From Cellulomonas dongxiuzhuiae (GTDB lineage Bacteria > Actinomycetota > Actinomycetes > Actinomycetales > Cellulomonadaceae), in assembly GCF_018623035.1 (NCBI RefSeq), contig NZ_CP076023.1, forward strand, positions 2,728,001 through 2,792,000: 64,000 bases of DNA, written 5' to 3'. Every line of letters starts with the position of its first letter. Positions within the stretch are counted from its first letter, which is position 1. Made by a program: the position numbers and the translations under genes. Below, in pieces: positions 1-10,003 of the stretch. The notes beneath the pieces are model-generated. The model had not been told where the DNA came from. It ran no database searches and was given only the letters and a program-made list of their open reading frames with translations.

Positions 1-2
1 CG

Positions 3-1988
3 GTGCGTCGGCGCTTCGGGTTCGACGACGCGGACACCGAGCGGCTGCGCGCGTGGGCGCTGGAGTCGGGCGTGCGGTGGGGCGAGGACCAGGACCGCCG
101 CGCACGGTACGGCCTGGGCGCGGTCGCGCAGGGGACGTGGCGCACGGCGACCGACCGCCTGCTGCTGGGTGTCGCGATGGCCGAGGAGGACCACCGGTTC
201 ATCGGGTCGGCGCTGCCGCTGGACGACGTGGACAGCACGGACGTGGACCTCGCGGGCCGGTTCGCCGAGCTGGTGGACCGTTCGACCGCGCTGCTCGACG
301 AGCTCGAGGGCGTGCGCCCGGCCGGCGCCTGGTTCGACACGCTGGAGCGCGCGCTCGTCCTGCTCACGGCCGCCGACCCGACGGACGCGTGGCAGGAGGT
401 CGAGGCGCGCCGGGTCCTCGGCGACGCACGCTCGTCGGCCGCGGACGTCGACGTGCCGCTGCGCCTGCCGGACGTCGTCGCGCTGCTCGACCCGCGCCTG
501 GCGGGCCGCCCGACGCGCGCCGGCTTCCGGACGGGCGCCCTGACGGTCTGCTCGATGGAACCCATGCGCGCCGTGCCGCACCGCGTCGTGTGCCTGCTCG
601 GCATGGACGACGGCGCGTTCCCCCGCTCGGGTGCGCCCGACGGTGACGACGTGCTCGCCCGCGACCCCCTCGTCGGCGAGCGCGACCGCCGCGCGGAGGA
701 CCGCCAGCTGTTCCTCGACGCCGTCATGGCCGCGGGCGACCACCTCGTGGTCGTGCACAGCGGCGCCGACGAGCGCACCGGCGCACCCCGTCCGCCGGCC
801 GTACCCGTGGGTGAGCTGCTCGACGCGGTCGACGAGGCGGTCGAGCTGCCCCGTGGCCGCACGGCGCGCGAGGCTCTCGTGGTGCACCACCCGCTGCAGA
901 CGGTCGACGAGCGCAACTTCGCACCCGGCGCCCTGGGGCGGCCCGGCCCGTTCAGCTTCGACGACGTGGACCGCCGTGCCGCGGCCGTCGCGCGCGAGCC
1001 CCGCCACCCGCGACCGCCGCTGCTCACGGCACCGCTGCCCCCGCTCGACGAGCCTGTGGTGGACCTCGACGACCTCGTGTCCGCGCTCGAGCACCCGGTC
1101 CGGGCGTTCGTCCGACGCCGGCTGGGCGTGCTGGTGCCGGGCGAGACGCAGGACCTCGACGACCGGCTGCCGTTGACGCTCGCCCCGCTCGACGGGTGGG
1201 CCACGGGCGACCGGCTGCTCGCGGCGGTGCTCGACGGCGTCGACCTGACCCGGGCGGCGGCGGCCGAGCGCCGCCGCGGCAAGGTGCCGCCCGGCAACCT
1301 CGGGGGCGCGGCGCTCGCTGACGTCGCGACGCGCGTCGCGGCCGTCGCGGACGCCGCCGTCCCGGTGCTCGCGGTCCCGGCCACGACCGTCGACGTCACG
1401 GTCGCGCTGCCGGGCGGACGCACCCTGACCGGCACGGTCCCCGGCGTGCACGGGGACGTGCTGGTCCGCGCGGTGTACGCGCGGCTCGGCGCCAAGCACC
1501 GGTTGCGCGCGTGGGTCCGGCTGCTGGCGCTGGCCGCGAGCCCGGGGGCGCCCGCGGTTCGCGGGGCGGCGACCGTGGGGCGGGGCCCGGGGTCACGCGC
1601 CACGGCGGCGACCTCGTGGCTGTCGCCGCCGTCCGCCGAGGACGCGCGGCGCCTGCTCGCGGACCTCCTCGCCGTGCGCGACCGCGCGATGTGCGCACCG
1701 CTCCCGCTGCCCGTGGCGGCCGCGGGCACCTACGCGCAACGGCGGCACGGGCACGACGACCCGGCGGGTGCGCTGGCCGATGCGGAGCACACGCTGCGGG
1801 ACCGGTTCGAGCACATCGACGAGCACCACGTGCTCGCGTGGGGCGACGGGTTCACGCTCACGGCCGTGGCGGGTGACCCGGGGCCGGCGGACCGCGCCGC
1901 GTGGCCCGACGAGCCGACGCTGCTCGGTGCGCTCGCGCGCACGGTGTGGGACACCCTCCTGACGCACGAGGGACGGGGGCCCGCGTGA
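3..1988 (+). CDS. recC: Exodeoxyribonuclease V subunit gamma (RecC), 5'-truncated by the window edge
   Basis: The frame is open from the window edge, so the N-terminus is missing. The visible 661 residues are the C-terminal part of RecC, the non-catalytic Chi-recognising and strand-splitting subunit of RecBCD; the E. coli protein is about 1120 residues. The assignment rests on the RecC-like segment around residues 190-240 (VCLLGMDDGAFPR) and on its place directly before recB and recD. No Walker motif is seen, as expected for RecC. The stop codon overlaps the GTG of recB in a GTGA, so translation is probably coupled. An AddB-type protein is unlikely because all three RecBCD genes are present. 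Confidence 0.9.
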   Translation: MRRRFGFDDADTERLRAWALESGVRWGEDQDRRARYGLGAVAQGTWRTATDRLLLGVAMAEEDHRFIGSALPLDDVDSTDVDLAGRFAELVDRSTALLDELEGVRPAGAWFDTLERALVLLTAADPTDAWQEVEARRVLGDARSSAADVDVPLRLPDVVALLDPRLAGRPTRAGFRTGALTVCSMEPMRAVPHRVVCLLGMDDGAFPRSGAPDGDDVLARDPLVGERDRRAEDRQLFLDAVMAAGDHLVVVHSGADERTGAPRPPAVPVGELLDAVDEAVELPRGRTAREALVVHHPLQTVDERNFAPGALGRPGPFSFDDVDRRAAAVAREPRHPRPPLLTAPLPPLDEPVVDLDDLVSALEHPVRAFVRRRLGVLVPGETQDLDDRLPLTLAPLDGWATGDRLLAAVLDGVDLTRAAAAERRRGKVPPGNLGGAALADVATRVAAVADAAVPVLAVPATTVDVTVALPGGRTLTGTVPGVHGDVLVRAVYARLGAKHRLRAWVRLLALAASPGAPAVRGAATVGRGPGSRATAATSWLSPPSAEDARRLLADLLAVRDRAMCAPLPLPVAAAGTYAQRRHGHDDPAGALADAEHTLRDRFEHIDEHHVLAWGDGFTLTAVAGDPGPADRAAWPDEPTLLGALARTVWDTLLTHEGRGPA

Positions 1989-4900
1989 GCGCGACGACCG
2001 GCCCCGACGTGTTCGACGTCCGCGGCCCCCTGCCCACGGGGACCACGGTCCTCGAGGCGAGCGCGGGCACCGGCAAGACGTTCACGATCGCGGCCCTCGC
2101 CGCCCGGTACGTCGCCGAGGGCCACGCGCGGCTGCCCGAGCTGCTGCTGGTGACGTTCGGCCGCGCGGCGACGAGCGAGCTGCGCGACCGCGTGCGCGCG
2201 CGGCTCGTGGACACCGAGCGCGCGTTGCGCGACCCCGCGGCGCGGACCAGCGACGACGTGCTCGTGCGGCACCTCGCGGACGTCGACGACGCCGAGCTGG
2301 TCCGCCGGCGCGACCGCCTCACGGTCGCGCTGTCCGAGGTGGACGCCGCGACCATCACGACGACGCACGGCTTCTGCCAGCAGATGCTGCGCGCGCTCGG
2401 CACGACGACCGGCGGGGGCGTCGTCGAGCCCGGCGCGGCGCTCCTGCCCGACGTCGCGGACCTCGAGGCGGAGGTCGTCGACGACCTCTACCTGGCCGCG
2501 TACGCGGGGGCCGAGCGGCCCGTCCTGACGGTGGCCGACGCACGTGAGGTGGCACGCGCCGCCGTGAGCGACCACGCGGCGCTGCTCGCCCCCGACGACG
2601 CACCCGCGGGCACACCCCCCGACCACCGGTTCCGCCTCGCACGCGCCGTGCGACGCGAGATCGTCCGGCGGCGCCGCGCCGCGCACGTCGTCGACTACGA
2701 CGACCTGCTCACGCTGCTGCACGCCGCGCTCACGGACCCGACGACCGGTGCGGCGGCGGCGGAGCGCGTGCGCGCGCCGTACCGGGTCGTCATGGTCGAC
2801 GAGTTCCAGGACACCGACCAGGTGCAGTGGCAGATCCTGCGCACCGCCTTCCACGGGCACCGCACGCTGGTGCTCATCGGTGACCCCAAGCAGGCGATCT
2901 ACGCGTTCCGCGGGGCGGACGTCCACACGTACCTCGAGGCCCGCGACGTCGCGACGACCTCGACGCTCGCGCGGAGCTGGCGCGCCGACCCGCCCGTGCT
3001 CGACGGCCTGTCGCACCTGCTGGGCGGCGCGGCGCTCGGGGACCCGCGGATCGTCGTGCACCCGGTCGAGGCCGCGCGCACCGGTCGCCGCCTCGAGGGC
3101 GGCCCGCCCGTCGTCGTGCGCCGGGTGACGCGGCGAGCGGTGAACGCGGGCAGCGCGGCGCCGCGGGTGGACGTGGTGCGTGCGCTCGTGCACCGGGACG
3201 TGGCCGCGCAGGTGGTGCGCACGCTGCGTGACCACCGGCTGCGCGAGGGCGGCGGGTGGCGTCCCGTGCAGCCCGGCGACATCGCGGTGCTCACGCGCCG
3301 CAACGCCGACGCCCTGGCCGTGCGGCAGGCGCTGGCCGCGGCGGGCGTGCCGGCGGTCGTCTCCGGGCTGTCGAGCGTGTTCACGACGTCGGCGGCGCGC
3401 GACTGGCTCGTGCTGCTCAGCGCGCTCGCGTCGACGGGCGACTCCGCGCGCGTCGCTGGGGCGGCGCTCACGCCGTTCGTCGGCTGGGACGCCGCCCGGC
3501 TGGCCGGCGCCCACGACGTCGAGCGCGAGGACCTCGCGGACCTGCTGCGCGGCTGGTCGCACGTCCTGGCCGGTCAGGGTGTCGCCGCCCTGCTGCAGGC
3601 GACCGCGGCGGCGGGGCTGCACGAGCGCCTCGCGGCACGCGTCGACGGCGAGCGCACGCTGACGGACGTGCGTCACGTGGGTGAGGTGCTGCACGCCGCC
3701 GCGCGGGACGGGGGCCTGGGCGCGGCGGCGCTGACGGAGTGGCTGCGCGCGCGCATCGACCAGGCCGCGGGCGACTACGCCGAGGAGCGCAGCCGGCGGC
3801 TGGAGACGGACGCGGCGGCCGTGCAGGTGGTGACCGTGCACGCCGCCAAGGGCCTGGAGTTCCCGGTCGTCATGGTCCCGTTCGCGTGGGACCGGTTCGT
3901 GCCCCGCCTGCCGAACGTGCTGCGCTACCACGACGCGGACGGCAGGCGCCGCCTGCACGTCGGCGGGCCGGCCAGCCCCGGGTACGACGACGCGCGGACG
4001 CGCCACCAGGCGGAGGAGGCGGGTGAGGACCTGCGGCTCGCGTACGTCGCACTGACCCGCGCGAGCAGCCAGGTGGTCGTGTGGTGGGCGCCCAGCACGG
4101 TGTCGGCGTCGGGTGCGGTGGGCCGGCTCGCGCTCGGCGCGCGCGACCCGCAGGGGCTGCCGCCGGCCACGGTGCCCGTGCCACGGGACGACCAGGCGGC
4201 GGCGGGCTTCGACGCCCTCGCGGCACGCTCCGGCGGGACGGTCGTGCACGAGACGGTCGACGCGCCGCCGCCGGTCGTGCGGTGGGAGCGGGGACGCGGT
4301 GCCGAGGTCCCGCTCGAGGTCGCGCACCTGCGGCGGGGCGTCGACACGACGTGGCGGCGCACGTCGTACTCGGGGATCACGGCCGCCGCGCACGACGCCG
4401 GCCCGGCCGGGCCCGCGGCACCCGACCGCGTCGGTGTCGCGGACGAGCCGGAGGAGCCGGGGATCCAGGACGAGGCCGACGGGCCCGTCCCCGTGCGCCT
4501 GCCGCACGCGGGGTACGGCGACGAGCCCGACCCGGAGGTCCTCGCGCGCACCACGCCGGACCCGGTCCTCGTGGCGGCGCTGCGCGCCGTGCGGTCCCCG
4601 CTCACCGACCTGCCGGGCGGCACGGCGTTCGGCACGCTCGTGCACCACGTGCTCGAGCGTGTGGACACGTCCGCCGACGACCTCGTGGGCGAGCTGCGCG
4701 CACGCTGCGCCGAGGCGGCCGGGCACGGCGGCGGGCTCGGCCTCGACCCCGACGCCCTGGCCGACGCCCTGCTGCCCTCGCTGCACACACCGGGCGGCCC
4801 GCTGCTGGGCGGGCGCACGCTCGCGCAGGTCCCCCCGCACGACCGGCTGGCGGAGCTCGACCTCGAGCTGCCGCTCGCGGGGGGCGACCTGGACGCGGAC

Positions 4901-5446
4901 GGCCGGCGTCCGGCGACGCTGCGCGACGTCGCGGACCTGCTGCGTGCGCACCTGCCGCCCGGCGACCCGTTCGCGGCGTACGCCGGCCGGCTCGACACGC
5001 TGCACGCCGACCCGGCGACGCGGCCCGGTGCCCTGCGCGGCTACCTCACGGGCAGCATCGACGCGGTCCTGCGCGTCGACGTCGACGGGGACCCCCGGTA
5101 CGTCGTCGTGGACTACAAGACCAACCGCCTGGGCCCGCCGGACGAGCCGCTGACCGCGTGGCACTACCGTCCCGAGGCGATGCGCGTCGCGATGCTCGAC
5201 GCGCACTACCCGCTGCAGCTGCTGCTGTACACGGTGGCGCTGCACCGGTTCCTGCGGTGGCGGCTGCCCGGGTACGACCCGCGGCGGCACCTGGGCGGCG
5301 GCGCGTACCTGTTCGTGCGCGGCATGTGCGGTCCGGCGACGCCCGTGGTCGACGGGTCGCCCTGCGGGGTCGTGTCGTGGCGTCCGCCCGCGGAGCTCGT
5401 GGTGGCGCTGTCCGCGCTGCTGGACGGCAGGGGGACGGGGCTGTGA
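1985..5446 (+). CDS. recB: Exodeoxyribonuclease V subunit beta (RecB), helicase-nuclease
   Basis: This is a 1153-residue RecB, close to the usual 1100-1200. RecB is the slow 3'-5' SF1 helicase and the only nuclease of RecBCD, which processes double-strand breaks for recombination. Walker A lies at residues 24-32 with Lys31 (ASAGTGKT), and the DEFQDTD helicase motif II and the HAAKGLEFP motif are present. The C-terminal RecB-family nuclease core is intact: Asp1026 in GSIDAV, then Asp1043 and Lys1045 in VDYKTN. The GTG start at 1985 overlaps the recC stop. An upstream in-frame ATG lies deep inside recC and is not credible. The gene also overlaps recD, giving one operon. Confidence 0.96.
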   Translation: MSATTGPDVFDVRGPLPTGTTVLEASAGTGKTFTIAALAARYVAEGHARLPELLLVTFGRAATSELRDRVRARLVDTERALRDPAARTSDDVLVRHLADVDDAELVRRRDRLTVALSEVDAATITTTHGFCQQMLRALGTTTGGGVVEPGAALLPDVADLEAEVVDDLYLAAYAGAERPVLTVADAREVARAAVSDHAALLAPDDAPAGTPPDHRFRLARAVRREIVRRRRAAHVVDYDDLLTLLHAALTDPTTGAAAAERVRAPYRVVMVDEFQDTDQVQWQILRTAFHGHRTLVLIGDPKQAIYAFRGADVHTYLEARDVATTSTLARSWRADPPVLDGLSHLLGGAALGDPRIVVHPVEAARTGRRLEGGPPVVVRRVTRRAVNAGSAAPRVDVVRALVHRDVAAQVVRTLRDHRLREGGGWRPVQPGDIAVLTRRNADALAVRQALAAAGVPAVVSGLSSVFTTSAARDWLVLLSALASTGDSARVAGAALTPFVGWDAARLAGAHDVEREDLADLLRGWSHVLAGQGVAALLQATAAAGLHERLAARVDGERTLTDVRHVGEVLHAAARDGGLGAAALTEWLRARIDQAAGDYAEERSRRLETDAAAVQVVTVHAAKGLEFPVVMVPFAWDRFVPRLPNVLRYHDADGRRRLHVGGPASPGYDDARTRHQAEEAGEDLRLAYVALTRASSQVVVWWAPSTVSASGAVGRLALGARDPQGLPPATVPVPRDDQAAAGFDALAARSGGTVVHETVDAPPPVVRWERGRGAEVPLEVAHLRRGVDTTWRRTSYSGITAAAHDAGPAGPAAPDRVGVADEPEEPGIQDEADGPVPVRLPHAGYGDEPDPEVLARTTPDPVLVAALRAVRSPLTDLPGGTAFGTLVHHVLERVDTSADDLVGELRARCAEAAGHGGGLGLDPDALADALLPSLHTPGGPLLGGRTLAQVPPHDRLAELDLELPLAGGDLDADGRRPATLRDVADLLRAHLPPGDPFAAYAGRLDTLHADPATRPGALRGYLTGSIDAVLRVDVDGDPRYVVVDYKTNRLGPPDEPLTAWHYRPEAMRVAMLDAHYPLQLLLYTVALHRFLRWRLPGYDPRRHLGGGAYLFVRGMCGPATPVVDGSPCGVVSWRPPAELVVALSALLDGRGTGL

Positions 5447-7362
5447 GGGCCGACCGGGCGGGCGCCGGTGACCGTGCGGGCAGCGTGTCGGACGTCGACC
5501 TCGGCGACCCGCGCCGACCGTGGCGTGCGGAGCCGCTGCTGGCGACGTTCGCGGCCGCGGGCGTCCTGACGTCGGCCGACGTGCGCGTCGCGGAGCGCCT
5601 GGGCGAGCTCACGGGCGAGGACGACGCGACCGTGCACCTGGCCGCCGCGCTGGCGGTGCGGGCCGTGCGGTCCGGATCGGTGTGCGTCGACCTGGCCGAC
5701 GCCCCGACGCTCGCGGCCGAGGGCTCCCCCGACGACCCCGACGCGCCCCTGCCGGACGTGCCGCTGCCCTGGCCCGACCTCGACGCGTGGACCGCCGCGG
5801 TCCGGCGCAGCGCCCTGGTCGCGGACGGCGTCGACGGGCCGGCGGACCGGCCGGTGCGGTGGGTCGACGGGCGCGTGTACCTCGACCGCTACTGGCGCGA
5901 CGAGCAGGTGGTCCGCCGGGACGTCGACGCCCGGCTCGCCTCGCTGCTCGACGTCGACGACGACGCGCTGCGCACCGCCGTGCACGCCCGGTTCGACCGG
6001 GCGCAGGACGCGCGGCAGCGGCTCGCCGCGGCGACCGCCGCGCTGTCACGGCTGACCGTGCTCACCGGTGGCCCGGGCACCGGCAAGACGACGACCGTCG
6101 CGCGTCTCGTGGCGGTGCTGCGGGACGTCGCCGGGCCGGACCTGCGGGTGGCGCTCGCCGCGCCGACGGGCAAGGCCGCCGCGCGGCTGCAGGAGGCGGT
6201 CAACGCCGAGCTCGAGCGGATGGTCGAGCGCTCGGGGGCCGCCGCCGCGCCGCTCACGGCCTCGACGATCCACCGCCTCCTCGGGTGGCGCCCCTCGAGC
6301 ACGCGGTTCGCGCACGACCGCACGCACCGCCTCCCCCACGACGTGGTCGTCCTCGACGAGGCGTCGATGGTGTCCCTCCCGCTGCTCGCGCGCGTCCTCG
6401 ACGCCCTGCGCCCGGACGCGCGGCTCGTGCTGGTGGGCGACCCGGACCAGCTCGCGTCGGTCGAGGTCGGCGCGGTGCTGGGCGACCTCGTGGCGCGTCC
6501 CGTGCGACCGGGCCCGCTGCCCGGCCGGCTCGCGACGGTGCTGCCCGCCGACGTCCCCGACGCCGCGGCGGACACCCGCGACGCGGCGGCGCTGCACGGT
6601 GGCGTGGTGCGCCTGGTGGTGGCGCACCGCTTCGGCCACGAGCTCGGTGCCCTCGCGGACGCGGTCCGACGCGGTGACGCCGACGCGGCGCTGGACCTGC
6701 TGCGCGCGGGCGGGGCGCACGCGTCACTGGTCGAGCCGGCAGGCGACGTACCGCAGGACGACGAGGTCCCGGGGCTGCGGCTCGACGTCGGGGCGACGGG
6801 CGCCCGCATCGCCGCGTCGGCGCGCGCAGGTGACGCCGCCGGGGCGCTCGAGGCGCTCGGGACGCACCGGCTGCTGCTGGCGCACCGGCGCGGACCGGCG
6901 GGCGTGGCGCGGTGGGCGTCGCTCGCGCAACGCTGGGTCGAGCAGGCCTCCGGCGAGCTGCACCCGGGACCCTGGCCGGTCGGCCGCCCGCTGCTCGTCA
7001 CGACGAACGACCGGACGACGGGCCTGTCCAACGGCGACACCGGCGTGGTCGTCGCCGACGGCGAGGGCGGGGTGGTCGCGGCGTTCGGTGAGCCGCGCGC
7101 GCCGCGGCTCGTGCGCCCGCACCGGCTGCCGGCGGTCGAGACGGTGCACGCGATGACCGTGCACCGCGCCCAGGGCAGCCAGTTCGCGCTCGTCACCGTG
7201 GTCCTGCCGCCCGCGTCGTCCCCGCTGCTGACGCGCGAGCTGCTGTACACGGCGATCACGCGGGCACGCGAGCACGTGCGCGTCGTCGGCTCGGCCGATG
7301 CCGTGCGGGCGGCCGTCGAGCGCCCGGTCCGCCGCGCGAGCGGCCTGCGCTTCGCCCGCTGA
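5443..7362 (+). CDS. recD: Exodeoxyribonuclease V subunit alpha (RecD), fast 5'-3' helicase
   Basis: This 639-residue protein is the right size for RecD, the fast 5'-3' SF1B helicase of RecBCD. Walker A is at about residues 209-216 (GGPGTGKT, Lys215). Motif II reads VVLDEASMVSLPLL, and the C-terminal UvrD-like signature VHRAQGSQF and the YTAITRAREHV motif are visible. The GTG start at 5443 overlaps the recB stop as GTGA; a later GTG at 5485 (VSDVDLG) is an alternative. It is the last gene of the recCBD operon and converges on the ybdD-like gene only 6 bp away, with no obvious terminator. Confidence 0.95.
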   Translation: MRADRAGAGDRAGSVSDVDLGDPRRPWRAEPLLATFAAAGVLTSADVRVAERLGELTGEDDATVHLAAALAVRAVRSGSVCVDLADAPTLAAEGSPDDPDAPLPDVPLPWPDLDAWTAAVRRSALVADGVDGPADRPVRWVDGRVYLDRYWRDEQVVRRDVDARLASLLDVDDDALRTAVHARFDRAQDARQRLAAATAALSRLTVLTGGPGTGKTTTVARLVAVLRDVAGPDLRVALAAPTGKAAARLQEAVNAELERMVERSGAAAAPLTASTIHRLLGWRPSSTRFAHDRTHRLPHDVVVLDEASMVSLPLLARVLDALRPDARLVLVGDPDQLASVEVGAVLGDLVARPVRPGPLPGRLATVLPADVPDAAADTRDAAALHGGVVRLVVAHRFGHELGALADAVRRGDADAALDLLRAGGAHASLVEPAGDVPQDDEVPGLRLDVGATGARIAASARAGDAAGALEALGTHRLLLAHRRGPAGVARWASLAQRWVEQASGELHPGPWPVGRPLLVTTNDRTTGLSNGDTGVVVADGEGGVVAAFGEPRAPRLVRPHRLPAVETVHAMTVHRAQGSQFALVTVVLPPASSPLLTRELLYTAITRAREHVRVVGSADAVRAAVERPVRRASGLRFAR

Positions 7363-7368
7363 GCGGCC

Positions 7369-7635
7369 TCAGCAGCAGCGTTCGTGGGCCATCGACTCGC
7401 GGGCGTCGTCGCGGGCGCGCCACCACTGCGCCCGGGTGAGGGGTGCGTGGTCCGGGTGGGTGCGGGCGTGCGCGGCGACGTACCGGTCGTACGCCGCCTC
7501 CCCCGTCAGCTCCCGCACGTACCACCGCACCCCCCGCCCCACCCTCCCGACCCGCGAGAGAGCAATCCGGCACACCCCCGATGCGCGTGAGAGAGCGATC
7601 CGCTCGCGTCCCGCCGTCGCCACCTGACCGCTCAT
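7369..7635 (-). CDS. YbdD/YjiX-family small protein, CstA partner
   Basis: This is an 88-residue protein with the YbdD/YjiX (DUF466) signature in its C-terminal two thirds: WYVRELTGEAAYDRYVAAH, then HPDHAPLTRAQWWRARDDAR and a terminal Cys-Cys. In E. coli such proteins are encoded directly after cstA-type peptide/pyruvate permeases and are thought to assist them. The ATG lies 1 nt after the cstA stop codon, so translation is probably coupled. The N-terminal 35 residues are longer than in E. coli (65 aa) and hold a duplicated RIALSR segment, so the true start could be further in. Confidence 0.8.
   Translation of the reverse strand: MSGQVATAGRERIALSRASGVCRIALSRVGRVGRGVRWYVRELTGEAAYDRYVAAHARTHPDHAPLTRAQWWRARDDARESMAHERCC
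7556..7602. repeat. Imperfect 14-bp direct repeat inside the ybdD-like gene
   Basis: Two copies of GAGAGAGC(A/G)ATCCG lie at 7556-7569 and 7589-7602. They are offset by 33 bp (11 codons), so the protein repeats RIALSR in frame. This looks like a small in-frame duplication in the non-conserved N-terminus. Confidence 0.7.
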
Positions 7636-7636
7636 G

Positions 7637-10003
7637 TCAGTGCCTCCCGCCCGCCAGCAGGCGCGGGTCGCCCACCACCGCGTACTCCGCCTGTACCTTG
7701 CGCTCCAGGGCATCGGCCCCCAGCCCCGACGGTGCGTAGAAGTGGGACGGCGCGAGCGGGTCCTCGCTCGTCCCGACGTCCTCGCCCCGAGCGGCCCCGG
7801 CCCGCAGCGCCGTCACGACCGCCATCAGCGCGGTGACCATGAGCAGCGCGACCAGGACGACGAACGCGATGGACAGCGTCCCCTGGATCGCGGTGTTGCG
7901 GACGGTGGCCTTCGCGTCGGCGAGCGCCTTCGCGTCGAGCCCCCCGGCGGCGACCTTGTCCTTCGTGGCCTGGTGCAGCGCCCAGTACCCGACGGCCAGG
8001 TCGCTGGAGAAGATCTTCTGGTACGAGGCGGCGAAGGTGGTCGCGGTGTCGAACGCGAGGGGCAGCAGCGGGATCCACGCCCACCTCACGTAGCCCTTCT
8101 TGACGACCATCACGGTGACGACGGTCAGGGCGCACGCGGCGATGAGCTGGTTCGCGATGCCGAACAGCGGGAACAGCGTGCGGATGCCGCCGTTGGGGTC
8201 GGTCACGCCCATGAGCAGCAGCGAGCCCCAGGCGGCGACGACGACGCCCGTCGTGAGCCACGACCCGAGCCGCCAGCTCGGGTCCCGGAACCGCGGCACC
8301 GCGTTGCCGATGGCGTCACCGAGCTGGAAGCGGGCCACGCGCGTCACGGCGTCGACGGCGGACAGGATGAACAGCGCCTCGAACATGATCGCGAAGTGGT
8401 ACCAGAACGACATCATCCCCTTGCCACCCACGACGTCGTGCATGACGTTGGCGATGCCGACGGCGAGCGTCGGCGCACCGCCCGTGCGGGAGACGACCGA
8501 CGGCTCGCCGACGTCGCTCGCGACGGCCTCGAGCGCGGCGGCGCCGGTGAGCGTGACGTCCTCGCCGTCGACGACGGTGTCCCACGCGATCTCCGGCTGG
8601 TTGCCGGCGGGGTCCGAGACGCGCAGGTTCGCGATGGCCGCGGCCGCGTTCTCCTCGGGTGTCGCCTCGGGTGAGAACTGCTCCCCGGCGGTCGCCTCGA
8701 TCGCTGCGGGCGACATGTTCATCGAGAAGTACACGCCCTGGTTGAGCGACACCGCCGCGGCCAGCGCCATGATCGCGACGAACGACTCCATGAGCATGCC
8801 GCCGTACCCGATCATCCGGACCTGCGACTCCTTCTGGATCATCTTGGGAGTCGTGCCCGACGCCACCATGGCGTGCATGCCGGACAGGGCGCCGCACGCG
8901 ATGGTGATGAACAGGAACGGGAACAGCGCACCGGCGAACACCGGACCCTCGGTGTTGAAGGCGAACTCGGTGAAGTCCGGCATCTGCGCGATCGGCCGCA
9001 CGACGACGATGCCGACGGCGAGCACGACGATCGTGCCGACCTTCATGAACGTCGACAGGTAGTCCCGGGGCGTCAGCAGCAGCCAGACGGGCAGCACGGC
9101 GGCCAGGAACCCGTAGACGACCATGCACACGACGAGCGTCGTCGGCGAGAGCAGGAAGAACTCCCCCCAGGACGACTCGGCGACCCACCGCCCGCCGACG
9201 ATGGCCGCGATCAGCGCGAGGAACCCGATGACCGACACCTCGGTGACCCGCCCGGGCCGCACGAATCGCAGGTACAGGCCCATGAGCAGGGCGATGGGGA
9301 TGGTGCAGCCGACGGAGAAGACGCCCCACGGGGACTCGGCGAGCGCGTTGACGCAGACCAGCGCGAGCACGGCCAGCACGATCATCAGCATGACGAACAC
9401 CACGACGATGGCGACGGTGCCCCCGAACCGCCCGATCTCGTCGCGGGCCATCTGCCCCAGGGACCGCCCACCGCGGCGCATCGAGTAGAACAGCACGAGC
9501 ATGTCCTGCACGCCGCCCGCGACGACCACGCCGAGGATGATCCACAGCGTCCCGGGCAGGTACCCCATCTGCGCGGCGAGGACCGGCCCGACGAGCGGAC
9601 CGGCGCCGGCGATCGCCGCGAAGTGGTGCCCGTAGAGCACCCGCCGGTCGGTCGGGTCGAAGTCGCGGCCGTTGTTCACGCGCTCGGCCGGGGTCGCACG
9701 GGTGTCGTCGGGACGCATGATGCGCCGCTGGATGTACAGCGCGTAGAAGCGGTACGCGATCGCGTACGTCGCCACCGCGGTGACGACGAACCAGATGGTG
9801 TTGACCCGCTCCCCGCGGACGATCGCCAGCATCGTCCAGCCCAGTGCGCCGACCAGCGAGATCGCGACCCACAGCGCGACCTTGGCCGGCGTCCACCGCG
9901 GCTTCTCGACGACGCCCACGGGGACCCCGCGGTCGTCGCGCAGGATCTCGGCCTGCTCCTCGGGCGTGTACTCGGGCAGCTGCGCGTCACGCGTCGTCGT
10001 CAT
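7637..10003 (-). CDS. cstA: CstA-family carbon starvation permease (pyruvate/peptide uptake)
   Basis: This 788-residue multi-pass membrane protein has the CstA N-terminal domain, for example the conserved GHHFAAIAGAGPLVGPVLAAQ at about residues 125-145, followed by many hydrophobic segments and the C-terminal CstA extension. CstA proteins take up peptides or pyruvate under carbon limitation; which substrate applies here cannot be told. The ATG at 10003 has a GGAG about 6 nt upstream. It is the first gene of a two-gene operon with the ybdD-like gene, and its promoter region is shared with the divergent Fur-family gene. Confidence 0.93.
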   Translation of the reverse strand: MTTTRDAQLPEYTPEEQAEILRDDRGVPVGVVEKPRWTPAKVALWVAISLVGALGWTMLAIVRGERVNTIWFVVTAVATYAIAYRFYALYIQRRIMRPDDTRATPAERVNNGRDFDPTDRRVLYGHHFAAIAGAGPLVGPVLAAQMGYLPGTLWIILGVVVAGGVQDMLVLFYSMRRGGRSLGQMARDEIGRFGGTVAIVVVFVMLMIVLAVLALVCVNALAESPWGVFSVGCTIPIALLMGLYLRFVRPGRVTEVSVIGFLALIAAIVGGRWVAESSWGEFFLLSPTTLVVCMVVYGFLAAVLPVWLLLTPRDYLSTFMKVGTIVVLAVGIVVVRPIAQMPDFTEFAFNTEGPVFAGALFPFLFITIACGALSGMHAMVASGTTPKMIQKESQVRMIGYGGMLMESFVAIMALAAAVSLNQGVYFSMNMSPAAIEATAGEQFSPEATPEENAAAAIANLRVSDPAGNQPEIAWDTVVDGEDVTLTGAAALEAVASDVGEPSVVSRTGGAPTLAVGIANVMHDVVGGKGMMSFWYHFAIMFEALFILSAVDAVTRVARFQLGDAIGNAVPRFRDPSWRLGSWLTTGVVVAAWGSLLLMGVTDPNGGIRTLFPLFGIANQLIAACALTVVTVMVVKKGYVRWAWIPLLPLAFDTATTFAASYQKIFSSDLAVGYWALHQATKDKVAAGGLDAKALADAKATVRNTAIQGTLSIAFVVLVALLMVTALMAVVTALRAGAARGEDVGTSEDPLAPSHFYAPSGLGADALERKVQAEYAVVGDPRLLAGGRH

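Noticed and set aside
1730..5290. An open frame of 1186 codons on the minus strand opposite recB
   Set aside because: It is an antisense shadow of the high-GC recB codons: His/Arg/Val-rich translation, no domain, no start signal.
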